Assembly: GCA_946886805.1 (NCBI GenBank)
Contig: CAMPJM010000096.1
Location: 1-10,856 of the forward strand
Origin: an uncultured Flammeovirgaceae bacterium
GTDB lineage: Bacteria > Bacteroidota > Bacteroidia > Cytophagales > Cyclobacteriaceae
DNA: 10,856 nucleotides
Direction: 5' to 3'
Shown here in pieces: positions 1-5,762 of this stretch. Numbering within the stretch: position 1 is the first letter of the stretch; every line of letters begins with the position of its first letter. The notes below the pieces were generated by a model, which saw only the letters and a list, made by a program, of their open reading frames with translations, was not told where the DNA came from and searched no databases. Both the position numbers and the translations under genes were made by a program.

Positions 1-104
1 ATATTATTTTTATGTTACTTAAAATATTGGATAACTTTTTATCTTATTGAACCCGTTGTGTAATAATGATATTGAATATATAAAATTAGCGTTAAAAAAC
101 TCAC

Positions 105-122
105 CCCCGAAATTCTTCGGGG
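105..122. terminator. GC-rich hairpin, possible terminator
   Basis: CCCCGAA (105-111) pairs perfectly with TTCGGGG (116-122) around a 4-base loop. A run of six A lies just left of it, so a transcript read leftward would have a U-run after the stem; the rightward tail (CCCTTTCT) is weaker. No leftward gene is seen on the right, so it more likely closes a rightward gene outside the window. The direction is uncertain. Confidence 0.4.
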
Positions 123-181
123 CCCTTTCTAAAGATACCAGGTTAATCCAGCTAATTTTCAATAATTTAATTTTATTTACA

Positions 182-189
182 TAGTTTTA
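182..189 (+). promoter_or_regulatory. Possible -7 promoter element
   Basis: TAGTTTTA matches seven of eight positions of the Bacteroidota -7 consensus TAnnTTTG, 34 bases before the ATG at 224. No clear TTTG is found at the usual distance upstream; the nearest T-rich stretch is about 21 bases away. This is a weak call. Confidence 0.25.
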
Positions 190-223
190 CAACGCAGATC
201 TTATAAATTTTTTAAATACAAAC

Positions 224-1942
224 ATGGATAGAACACGTGCTCAGGAATCTCGCGCAGCAATAGAAAAACTTTATATCACCATGCGGCACCTATTTAACCG
301 AGGATATTATAAGCCCTTTGGTGTATCAGGAGAAGCCCTGGTAAATGCATTGTTAACTTTGAGGCCAGAAATATACGGCTCTATTGGCGATCAGGAAAAA
401 GTGGAGCTTTTTGGCTTGTTATATGTTGTTGACAGATTGCCCAAAGGCATAGAAGAATGCAGGTTTATAAAGCTGACATCCGAAGAAGGTTTGAGCGAAT
501 CGAATTTCCAGGTAATTATACCTTCAAAAAGAAGGCGGAACTGTTACCGGATAGATAAAGAGCTGATGGTTATCGAATTGACCAGAGGCCGCAGCGAAAT
601 ATATGATATATTGACCCATCTTACTTTTTTATATATAGAAGCAGAAAAAATCAAACGATACGCGTTGGATGAAAATGGCAAAAAAACAAGGGAATGGATA
701 AGACTGGAAGAAATAGTAAAAGACAACTACACCTTAATTGAAAAAGAAAAAGAGCTTGCACTGGTTTATTTAAGTGCCATTTTAGGAAGAACTTATGAAG
801 AGACCGAGTATTCATATGAAAGATTTAACAATAACGGTCTAAATAATAACCTCTTCCATATTATTTATTGGTTGGGAAGAGTGGCGATTGAGGAACAGCT
901 TTATGAGAAAGATCGAGAGATAAATTTTAGTTCTGCCCTTAGAGAAAGAATAGGTCACCATATCTATGGCGAACGTTGGGCTTCCAACATCAAAGAGTTT
1001 CTTCACAGCAAGAACCTATTAAACCGGCCCTTACACATCATAAGCGCCAATTTGCACAGTGTCATGAACAGTCTTTATGCGCACGCTGCAATAGTTGACA
1101 AGCCCGCAAATAAGAAAGGCCTTTTTGAACTGGCGATAGACCTTAGCAAACCCTCCAATGATTCGCTGAGAAAAAAGGTGGAGGAATATTCAAATAAGCG
1201 TGGATTATACTACATAAAAGATAGTTCCAAAACAAACATTTCTGTTCACATCATTAATACGGAGAAAATTGACCTTGATTCATTATCTCCCGAAATACAA
1301 TTTGACAAGGAATACATAAAAAAAGAAAAGCCCGTGATACTGGTGATGGATTATGCTTTTGGTGAACAGGCATATGAGACAATGGATGAACTTTTAAAAC
1401 CGTTTGAAAAAGGCGACGAAAGAATTCCCCTGTCTGTTAAATCAGTTTCCATATTAGGAAAGGCGGGGATTCTGGAAGGGGAAAAAGGAGATATTATGGT
1501 TCCTACTGCGCATATTTTTGAGGGGACTGCAGATAATTATCCCATCATTAATTCATTCGAATTAGCTCCTTTTGACGAATCGATCAAAGTCTTTCATGGA
1601 CCGATGGTGACGGTTCTAGGCACGTCATTACAAAATAAAGATGTATTGGATTATTTTAAAAACAGCTCCTGGGGTGTAATTGGCCTTGAGATGGAAGGCG
1701 CTCATTTGCAAAAGGCAATACAGGCTGCGTCTAAAATCCGGAACAGCGTCAAAAAAGATATTAAGCTAAGCTACGCCTACTACGCATCGGACAATCCTTT
1801 GGTAACCGGCAGCACACTTTCTTCAGGAAGCTTAGGACTAGTAGGCGTAAAACCGACTTACATGATAACTATTAGCATGTTGAATAAAATTTTAACTGGT
1901 TTTCCCAGCACCGAAGTAAAAAAAGAGGATATAAAAGTTTAA
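224..1942 (+). CDS. Uncharacterised protein with C-terminal nucleoside-phosphorylase-like domain
   Basis: This 572-residue protein has no signal peptide or membrane span, so it is probably cytoplasmic. The N-terminal part (about 1-360) is mostly charged and helical; I recognise no catalytic motif in it. The C-terminal part (about 368-556) carries motifs typical of the purine nucleoside phosphorylase / nucleosidase fold: VMDYAFGEQA at 374-383, GKAGIL at 412-417, VTVLGT at 462-467, the acidic LEMEGAH at 488-494 (compare the E-MEGA ribose-binding motif of MTA/SAH and AMP nucleosidases), and YASDNP at 520-525, where these enzymes have their catalytic SD motif. A role in nucleoside or nucleotide cleavage is inferred and the substrate is unknown. 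It may belong to the Bacteroidota family called DUF6909; that name is from memory and unchecked. The ATG at 224 follows an A-rich leader without a Shine-Dalgarno, as is common in this phylum. The gene stands alone. Confidence 0.85.
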   Translation: MDRTRAQESRAAIEKLYITMRHLFNRGYYKPFGVSGEALVNALLTLRPEIYGSIGDQEKVELFGLLYVVDRLPKGIEECRFIKLTSEEGLSESNFQVIIPSKRRRNCYRIDKELMVIELTRGRSEIYDILTHLTFLYIEAEKIKRYALDENGKKTREWIRLEEIVKDNYTLIEKEKELALVYLSAILGRTYEETEYSYERFNNNGLNNNLFHIIYWLGRVAIEEQLYEKDREINFSSALRERIGHHIYGERWASNIKEFLHSKNLLNRPLHIISANLHSVMNSLYAHAAIVDKPANKKGLFELAIDLSKPSNDSLRKKVEEYSNKRGLYYIKDSSKTNISVHIINTEKIDLDSLSPEIQFDKEYIKKEKPVILVMDYAFGEQAYETMDELLKPFEKGDERIPLSVKSVSILGKAGILEGEKGDIMVPTAHIFEGTADNYPIINSFELAPFDESIKVFHGPMVTVLGTSLQNKDVLDYFKNSSWGVIGLEMEGAHLQKAIQAASKIRNSVKKDIKLSYAYYASDNPLVTGSTLSSGSLGLVGVKPTYMITISMLNKILTGFPSTEVKKEDIKV

Positions 1943-1957
1943 ACTTAACTAAAAAAA

Positions 1958-2056
1958 ATCCCGATAATAACTTACTTACCACGGCTCTAAAGCACCGATT
2001 GGATTTAGAGGTTTTTCGAGTTCTCAACATCCTATACTCCAAAGACACCGTTTTAG
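1958..2056. repeat. Diverged intergenic repeat, copy A (internally deleted)
   Basis: The first 35 bases (1958-1992) match 2577-2611 of copy C at 32 of 35 positions. The right part (2026-2053) matches 2529-2555 of copy B with one indel. The middle of the unit, including the block GAGGATTGCCGCACTC, is absent, so this is a shortened copy. It also contains a small hairpin, CTCTAAA (1985-1991) with TTTAGAG (2004-2010). Confidence 0.6.
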
Positions 2057-2170
2057 AGGGGATTTTCACAAAGGATGCCTGCGGAGAGGGGTTTTCAAGC
2101 TTTCAACACCACTCCTTAAAACATCAGAAACTTTTAAAAATTCCTCCTCCTTTCACCCCAAACACCCCCT

Positions 2171-2260
2171 CAATGCTATTAAGTTAAGCTTTTCAAATAC
2201 CTCATCCTCAATCCTTCTCCTAAAGAGAGAAGGATAAATCGCCTTAACTTAATAGCATTG
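2171..2260. mobile_element. MITE-like element, 90 bp with 18-bp terminal inverted repeats
   Basis: CAATGCTATTAAGTTAAG at 2171-2188 is the exact reverse complement of 2243-2260. Between them lies a second hairpin, ATCCTTCTC (2211-2219) with GAGAAGGAT (2227-2235), so the element can fold as a nested stem. CCCCCT abuts the left end (2165-2170) and recurs one base outside the right end (2262-2267), which resembles a target-site duplication. No transposase is encoded. The element would have to be moved in trans by one recognising these ends. A large regulatory hairpin is the alternative. Confidence 0.6.
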
Positions 2261-2401
2261 CCCCCCTGAAGAGCCTGCTCCGCGTTTGTTTCGGAGGGGC
2301 TACCACTTACCCACACATTCTCTATATCTTTAAAGCTTTCCATTTTAAACAATTTCGGCTCCAAAATCAACATTCTTAAAGCTTTCCACTAAATTTCATC
2401 T

Positions 2402-2570
2402 CTGCTCTAAAGTCCCCTTTTTTAGTTTTAGGGGTGAATCGGAGAGAACTTTCTTCCAATTTAGAGGATTGCCGCACTCGACTTTTATATTAATATCTTA
2501 TTGTATTGTTAGCCACCTACGTTATCCAAACATCCTGCTTTTAGAAACACCGTTTATAATGACGAAAATG
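2402..2570. repeat. Diverged intergenic repeat, copy B
   Basis: This copy shares its order of blocks with copy C: GCTCTAAAGTCCCCTTT, the exact 16-mer GAGGATTGCCGCACTC (2464-2479), a CATCCTGCTTTT-like block at 2531, and AATGACGAAAAT at 2558. The offset between the two copies is about 200 bases. It has no coding potential. The CTCTAAAG...TTAGGGG part is palindromic. Confidence 0.6.
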
Positions 2571-2576
2571 GGAAAG

Positions 2577-2793
2577 ATCCCGATACTAACTTATTTACCA
2601 CTGCTCTAAAGTCCCCTTTACGAGGGGATTTAGGGGTTAATTGACAGTACTCTTCTTCGAATTTTGAGGATTGCCGCACTCTGTAATTTTATTAACGATT
2701 CCTATTCTATGCCACAATAGACTTTTTTCAATCATTCTGCTTTTGGAAACTCTGTTCGTCCCATATGCATCCCCTTGGGACAATGACGAAAAT
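2577..2793. repeat. Diverged intergenic repeat, copy C (longest copy)
   Basis: This copy begins with the ATCCCGATA block shared with copy A and continues with every block seen in copy B, including GAGGATTGCCGCACTC at 2666-2681 and AATGACGAAAAT at 2782-2793. It carries about 22 extra bases near its right end. These include a small hairpin, GTCCCA (2758-2763) with TGGGAC (2776-2781), that copy B lacks. The palindromic core TCTAAAGTCCCC...GGGGATTTAGGGG is better preserved here. Confidence 0.6.
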
Positions 2794-2945
2794 AATTAAG
2801 CATCCTCATTGCGAGTTTTAAATTTTTTTTCAAAATTCTGTGCCACCACGAAGGGGTCTCTATGGGAAAGGCATCACTTTGAGGGAGAGTGAATGACAAT
2901 GGTTCATACATTGCTAAACCTCATTTGATCCTGATATAGCACAGT

Positions 2946-2985
2946 TAGTATTACCTAAAAAAAAGTACCTTCTGATACTATTTTT
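2946..2985 (+). terminator. Possible weak terminator hairpin with U-run
   Basis: TAGTATTA (2946-2953) can pair with TGATACTA (2973-2980) through one wobble, followed directly by TTTTT (2981-2985). The stem is AT-rich and the loop is 19 bases, so termination would be weak. It sits upstream of the small membrane-protein gene and could insulate it. Confidence 0.3.
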
Positions 2986-3079
2986 AATTGTCAGGTAATT
3001 ACGGACAGTCATTTTATTCGATTACCCCAAGCCGTTTTAAGTTATTATTCCGAGATTTAATGATTGTTTGGATTAAAGA

Positions 3080-3110
3080 TTTGAAATTTATTCCAATTAC
3101 CTTAATATTG
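3080..3110 (+). promoter_or_regulatory. Promoter of the small membrane-protein gene
   Basis: TTTG (3080-3083), 19 bases, then TAATATTG (3103-3110) fits the Bacteroidota promoter pattern TTTG-N19-TAnnTTTG at eleven of twelve or so informative positions; the only mismatch is A for T in the -7 element. Transcription would start about 3117, leaving a leader of roughly 17 bases before the ATG at 3134. Confidence 0.5.
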
Positions 3111-3133
3111 CAGTTACAAAAAAAGAAGAAATC

Positions 3134-3268
3134 ATGTTTGATGCACCTATTACCGATGGAGTAAGTTTATTTGTTTGGATTGTTTGTATTCTCGCAGGCC
3201 TTGGTGCTGCACTTACAACTATAAACGTTATTTCCGACTTTTCTAAAAAGAAAGATTCTGATAAATAA
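3134..3268 (+). CDS. Small single-span membrane protein, 44 aa
   Basis: The frame encodes 44 residues, beginning MFDAPITDGV and ending KKKDSDK. One hydrophobic segment (about 11-33, VSLFVWIVCILAGLGAALTT) is flanked by an acidic N-terminus and a lysine-rich C-terminus, which predicts an inner-membrane protein with its tail in the cytoplasm. I do not recognise the family and assign no function. The start follows an A/G-rich stretch (AAGAAGAA) that may serve as ribosome site. Support for a real gene comes from context: a promoter-like site just upstream, sound amphipathic composition, and a perfect 14-bp hairpin that begins at the base after the stop codon. It is an independent monocistronic unit in otherwise gene-free DNA. 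Confidence 0.6.
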   Translation: MFDAPITDGVSLFVWIVCILAGLGAALTTINVISDFSKKKDSDK

Positions 3269-3298
3269 CAATCTGATCATTTGGAAATGATCAGATTG
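3269..3298 (+). terminator. Perfect 14-bp hairpin after the small gene
   Basis: CAATCTGATCATTT (3269-3282) and AAATGATCAGATTG (3285-3298) are exact reverse complements separated by GG. The stem starts immediately after the TAA of the 44-codon gene. The tail CTTCGG is not U-rich, so it may act as a mRNA 3' end stabiliser as much as an intrinsic terminator. Confidence 0.6.
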
Positions 3299-3670
3299 CT
3301 TCGGAGACTGGAAAAGTAATTTTACCGCAATTTTATCAACGGAAGCATCTTTGGGTGATTTAAATCTTCGTTATCAAGACTTGTAACATTTAAATGTTGC
3401 CCTTTTCTATAGGAATAACACCCTGCGCTCATCATTCCTTTTCCCGATTTTTCCTACTCAGACAGCAGCAAGGACTTACAGGCACCTTCCCTCTTTTTCA
3501 AAAAAACAATTCCTAGCGCTTTTCGTTTAGTAACAAGAGCATTATTTTAATAATTATTTATTTTATAATTATAGAAGGATCAAAAATAACATTTAATCCG
3601 AAAAAATTTATAAAATGATTAAAAAAGGGGTATTAAGTATAAATTTAATTCTTAAATTGGAGAAATATAA
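3299..3670. other. Intergenic region before the kinase-like gene
   Basis: No gene is seen in these roughly 370 bases. The right half (about 3540-3655) is extremely AT-rich and probably carries the promoter of the kinase-like gene: TAAATTTA at 3640-3647 matches the -7 consensus at seven of eight positions, but no TTTG stands at the right distance. A 14-base perfect palindrome, AACATTTAAATGTT, lies at 3385-3398. Confidence 0.5.
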
Positions 3671-3673
3671 GTG

Positions 3674-3703
3674 ATGTTCCTTAATTACCAAAAGCAGAGA
3701 TGA
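3674..3703 (+). CDS. Possible 9-codon leader frame coupled to the kinase-like gene
   Basis: ATG at 3674 opens a frame reading MFLNYQKQR and stops at TGA 3701-3703. That stop overlaps the kinase-like start codon as ATGA (3700-3703). A GGAG (3659-3662) lies 11 bases before this ATG and 8 bases before an in-frame GTG at 3671, while the kinase-like ATG itself has no good ribosome site. The arrangement suggests translational coupling. At this length a chance frame cannot be excluded. Confidence 0.3.
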   Translation: MFLNYQKQR

Positions 3704-4773
3704 GCAGGAAAGTAACAAAGCCTCATAAAAAATTTTTACTCACGGGAATTTTATTAGCTATGATTCCTGTGACTATTTATAACTTTTTTCCTCTGATCGA
3801 ATTTCTTAAGACTTCAGTTTTTAACTTTTCTTATCTTATTTCCGCAGATTTTTACGCCACCCCCAATAACATAGTCAGTCTATTTATCATCAGTTTGTGT
3901 ATAATTTCCGTTTTATCTATTTTGTTGATTTACTCACATCATAAATCTAAAAAAATATTAAAAGGGTACAAAGAACTCATAAAAAGACAACATCAGGAAT
4001 TAGGTTTAATAAACAACGATTTAAACAGCTATAAAGAAGAGTTGCGATTGCAGAACATCGCCAAGGAAAAACTTTTTTCTATTGTAGCTAAAGATTTAAA
4101 GAAGCCTCTTTTAGCATTAAAAAGTTATGCCTACACCTTAAAAACAAAAGATGGCAATTTTTCTCCATGGGAATTAAGTGACTATGCCATGTCCTTACAA
4201 AAATCCCTAAATCATCTGATAGGAGTGTTAAATAATGTTTCGAGATGGTCGATGGTGCAGAACCCCCTTCCACCCAGTCAATTAGATAATATCAATATTA
4301 ACAAAATGATTTCTTATACGCTGCACTTGATGCAATCGAGTGCGAATAGTAAAAGAATTGCTTTGTTGAAGAACATCAATTGCAAAGTTGAGATTATGGG
4401 CGATGCCTACATGATCGAATTTATTTTGAGAAACCTTGTAAGCAATGCTATCAAGTTCTCAAATAACGGAAGTGTTGTAATGGTAAAGCTGAGATCAGAT
4501 GAAGATTATTTTAGTATTTCTGTAAAAGACCAGGGAATTGGAATGTCGGAAGAAAAGATTGCGCAACTTTTCAACATAGATGAAAAAGCCAATAGCCAAA
4601 GAAATAGCGATCAATCACAATCTGCTCTGGGCTTGGTCTTGTGCAATGAGTTCCTGCAAAAAATGGGTGGAGCGATAGAAATTCACAGCAAACCCAACGA
4701 AGGATCCTTATTCACTGTCAGTCTACCCAAAAACGTCTATTCTGTCTCCAGGGTTAAGGGAGAAATTGATTGA
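3700..4773 (+). CDS. Histidine-kinase-like membrane protein lacking the phospho-acceptor histidine
   Basis: This 357-residue protein has two membrane spans (about 12-32 and 58-79) around a short periplasmic loop, then a coiled-coil linker (about 83-122). A DHp-like helix pair follows (123-187), then a HATPase_c domain (about 232-343). In the DHp helix the family's usual IxAHDLRxPL appears as SIVAKDLKKPL, so position 131 is lysine (codon AAA, 4090-4092) instead of the phosphorylated histidine. The N-box (RNLVSNAIKFS, 244-254) and G1/D-box (DQGIGM, 277-282) are intact, so ATP binding is plausible. The glycine-rich G2 box is altered: QSALGL (307-312) where GTGLGL is usual. Autophosphorylation at the normal site is therefore impossible as annotated. 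It may act as a pseudokinase, a partner in heterodimers or a phosphatase; all are inferences. No response regulator lies next to it. Its start overlaps the stop of a tiny upstream frame. Confidence 0.88.
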   Translation: MSRKVTKPHKKFLLTGILLAMIPVTIYNFFPLIEFLKTSVFNFSYLISADFYATPNNIVSLFIISLCIISVLSILLIYSHHKSKKILKGYKELIKRQHQELGLINNDLNSYKEELRLQNIAKEKLFSIVAKDLKKPLLALKSYAYTLKTKDGNFSPWELSDYAMSLQKSLNHLIGVLNNVSRWSMVQNPLPPSQLDNININKMISYTLHLMQSSANSKRIALLKNINCKVEIMGDAYMIEFILRNLVSNAIKFSNNGSVVMVKLRSDEDYFSISVKDQGIGMSEEKIAQLFNIDEKANSQRNSDQSQSALGLVLCNEFLQKMGGAIEIHSKPNEGSLFTVSLPKNVYSVSRVKGEID

Positions 4774-4776
4774 CTT

Positions 4777-4813
4777 GGGCAATTGATAAAAAGGTTCTAT
4801 TCAATTATTGCCC
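4777..4813. terminator. Weak inverted repeat between convergent genes
   Basis: GGGCAAT (4777-4783) pairs with ATTGCCC (4807-4813), and the inner TTGA and TCAA can extend the stem with a bulge. It spans the gap between the kinase-like gene and the convergent lipoprotein gene, overlapping the latter's last codons. There is no clear U-run, so a bidirectional terminator is only a possibility. Confidence 0.3.
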
Positions 4814-5208
4814 TGCTTCTTCAATACCTTCCGGTAAAAAATATTGTTCTCACGAGAGTAAATTAAATCTATTTGCCCTTTAGAAGATACCCTAATTCTT
4901 GAAAACCAATTTCCTCCCCGTCTTTTATTATATCCAACATCATTGGTAAAAAAGACAAAGTCTTCAAATAGAATTAGATTACCTCCCGAATTAAGTTTCC
5001 AATTAGATGTTGACTCAAAAACCTTACCTTCATCCGTTGTATATCTATGTATATACTTATTTCCCTTTACAATAAATATAGAATCCTTACCAGCACCTTC
5101 ATTCAAATAATAATCTCCAATCAATTGTTTTGGGTCCACACTCAACGAACAACTATGAAAGATCAAGCCGAATAAAGTAAGTAGCAGTATTTTACTTCTA
5201 GTTGTCAT
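4801..5208 (-). CDS. Small predicted lipoprotein, lipocalin-like
   Basis: The product is 135 residues. It starts with a basic residue cluster and a hydrophobic stretch (ILLLTLFGLIF) ending at Cys20 in FHSC. This is a slightly off-consensus lipobox, so export and lipidation at Cys20 are likely. The mature part is short, aromatic and rich in predicted beta strands. It opens with LIGDYYL, a G-x-Y opening seen in many small lipocalin-like Bacteroidota lipoproteins, and has repeated strand-turn patterns (NWKLNSGGNLILFEDFVFF). I infer a small beta-barrel or beta-sandwich in the periplasm or at the outer membrane; the ligand is unknown. It converges with the kinase-like gene 27 bases away. A perfect -7 element lies 18 bases before its ATG, so its leader would be very short. 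Confidence 0.75.
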   Translation of the reverse strand: MTTRSKILLLTLFGLIFHSCSLSVDPKQLIGDYYLNEGAGKDSIFIVKGNKYIHRYTTDEGKVFESTSNWKLNSGGNLILFEDFVFFTNDVGYNKRRGGNWFSRIRVSSKGQIDLIYSRENNIFYRKVLKKQGNN

Positions 5209-5226
5209 ATTAAAATTTACTCAATT

Positions 5227-5234
5227 CAAATATA
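5227..5234 (-). promoter_or_regulatory. -7 promoter element of the lipoprotein gene
   Basis: Read leftward, TATATTTG matches TAnnTTTG at every position and ends 18 bases before the ATG at 5208. No clear TTTG is found about 19 bases upstream. The implied leader is only about 10-15 bases, which is short but occurs in this phylum. Confidence 0.45.
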
Positions 5235-5287
5235 CCTTTGATAGGTAATGCTTTCACGTATTACTTTTCCTGCTTCTCGCTGACAAT

Positions 5288-5527
5288 TCACATTAGTTGT
5301 TTGCTAATAAAAAGCATGACGATTCTTCTAATCTTCCACAACATATAAGATCTACCCGCAACTGGTATAATTGAAAAACGAGTTCCTCCAACCAATTGCT
5401 GTGTCATATTTGTTCCAGATAATGGAATTCCTGCTAAACCAAAAGGAGCATTACACCTTTCAAGCTTTTTCTTGCCACTCATCAGGTACTTAAATTTAGC
5501 GAGGTTAACTACCAAAGAATTCTTCAT
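5288..5527 (-). CDS. Doubtful 79-codon frame, possibly part of a decayed gene
   Basis: I do not recognise this product. It has no signal peptide, clear membrane span or known motif; it contains a glycine/proline-rich middle (NAPFGLAGIPLSG, about 27-39). Codon choice resembles neighbouring genes. The same frame continues upstream past a single TAA (5531-5533) for 41 further open codons (5534-5656) with protein-like composition (for example DIDWDDIFFGF), so the ATG at 5527 may be an internal methionine of a larger gene broken by a stop. The next stop upstream is TGA at 5657-5659. Chance open frame is a real alternative in AT-rich DNA. Confidence 0.3.
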   Translation of the reverse strand: MKNSLVVNLAKFKYLMSGKKKLERCNAPFGLAGIPLSGTNMTQQLVGGTRFSIIPVAGRSYMLWKIRRIVMLFISKQLM

Positions 5528-5762
5528 ATCTTACAACATTGGGTGACTGTCCCGAAAAACACTATACTTAAGACCTGTTCCATTTTGAAATCCAAAAAAT
5601 ATATCATCCCAATCAATATCATTTTCTCTTGATGAAAAATTTAAGGAGGAGCATTCTCACCACCCTTATCCCATCCTGAGCAATTTATTTAGAACCACCA
5701 CTTGATTGTATCTCACTGGCCGTTACACAAATAATGCCTAGTGTGAAACTCAAAAAACAACC
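5528..5762. other. Gap between the reductase and the 79-codon frame
   Basis: This gap holds no intact gene. On the minus strand 5534-5656 is open in the frame of the 79-codon ORF, and 5644-5688 is open in another frame; together they may be remnants of one decayed gene. No terminator with a clear U-run is seen after the reductase. Confidence 0.4.

Larger units (their letters stand above)
1..223. other. Intergenic region upstream of the 572-aa gene
   Basis: No reading frame here looks like a gene. The stretch is very AT-rich and holds a GC-rich hairpin at 105-122 and a weak promoter-like site just before the first gene. The end of whatever gene lies to the left is not visible. Confidence 0.6.
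1943..3133. other. Gene-free repeat-rich intergenic region
   Basis: This stretch of nearly 1.2 kb holds no convincing gene. The short open frames in it run across repeats and have no recognisable protein features. It contains three diverged copies of one repeat unit, a MITE-like inverted-repeat element, several hairpins and a possible terminator. A further degenerate patch at about 2810-2870 (CATTGCGAG and CCACGAAGGGGTCT) resembles dispersed palindromic repeats common in Bacteroidota intergenic DNA; that likeness is from memory. The region looks like an accumulation site for small non-coding repeats. Confidence 0.7.

Noticed and set aside
1999..2373. Open frames of about 62-65 codons on both strands downstream of the first gene
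   Set aside because: They lie across repeat copy A and the MITE-like element, and their translations show no protein-like pattern.
1958..2793. CRISPR-like array
   Set aside because: The units are about 200 bases, diverged and irregularly deleted; there is no short identical repeat with regular spacers and no cas gene.
5688..5762. A signal-peptide-like stretch (CFLSFTLGIICVTAS) on the minus strand
   Set aside because: It has no start codon and is simply the read-through of the SDR frame past its stop, so it is most likely chance.
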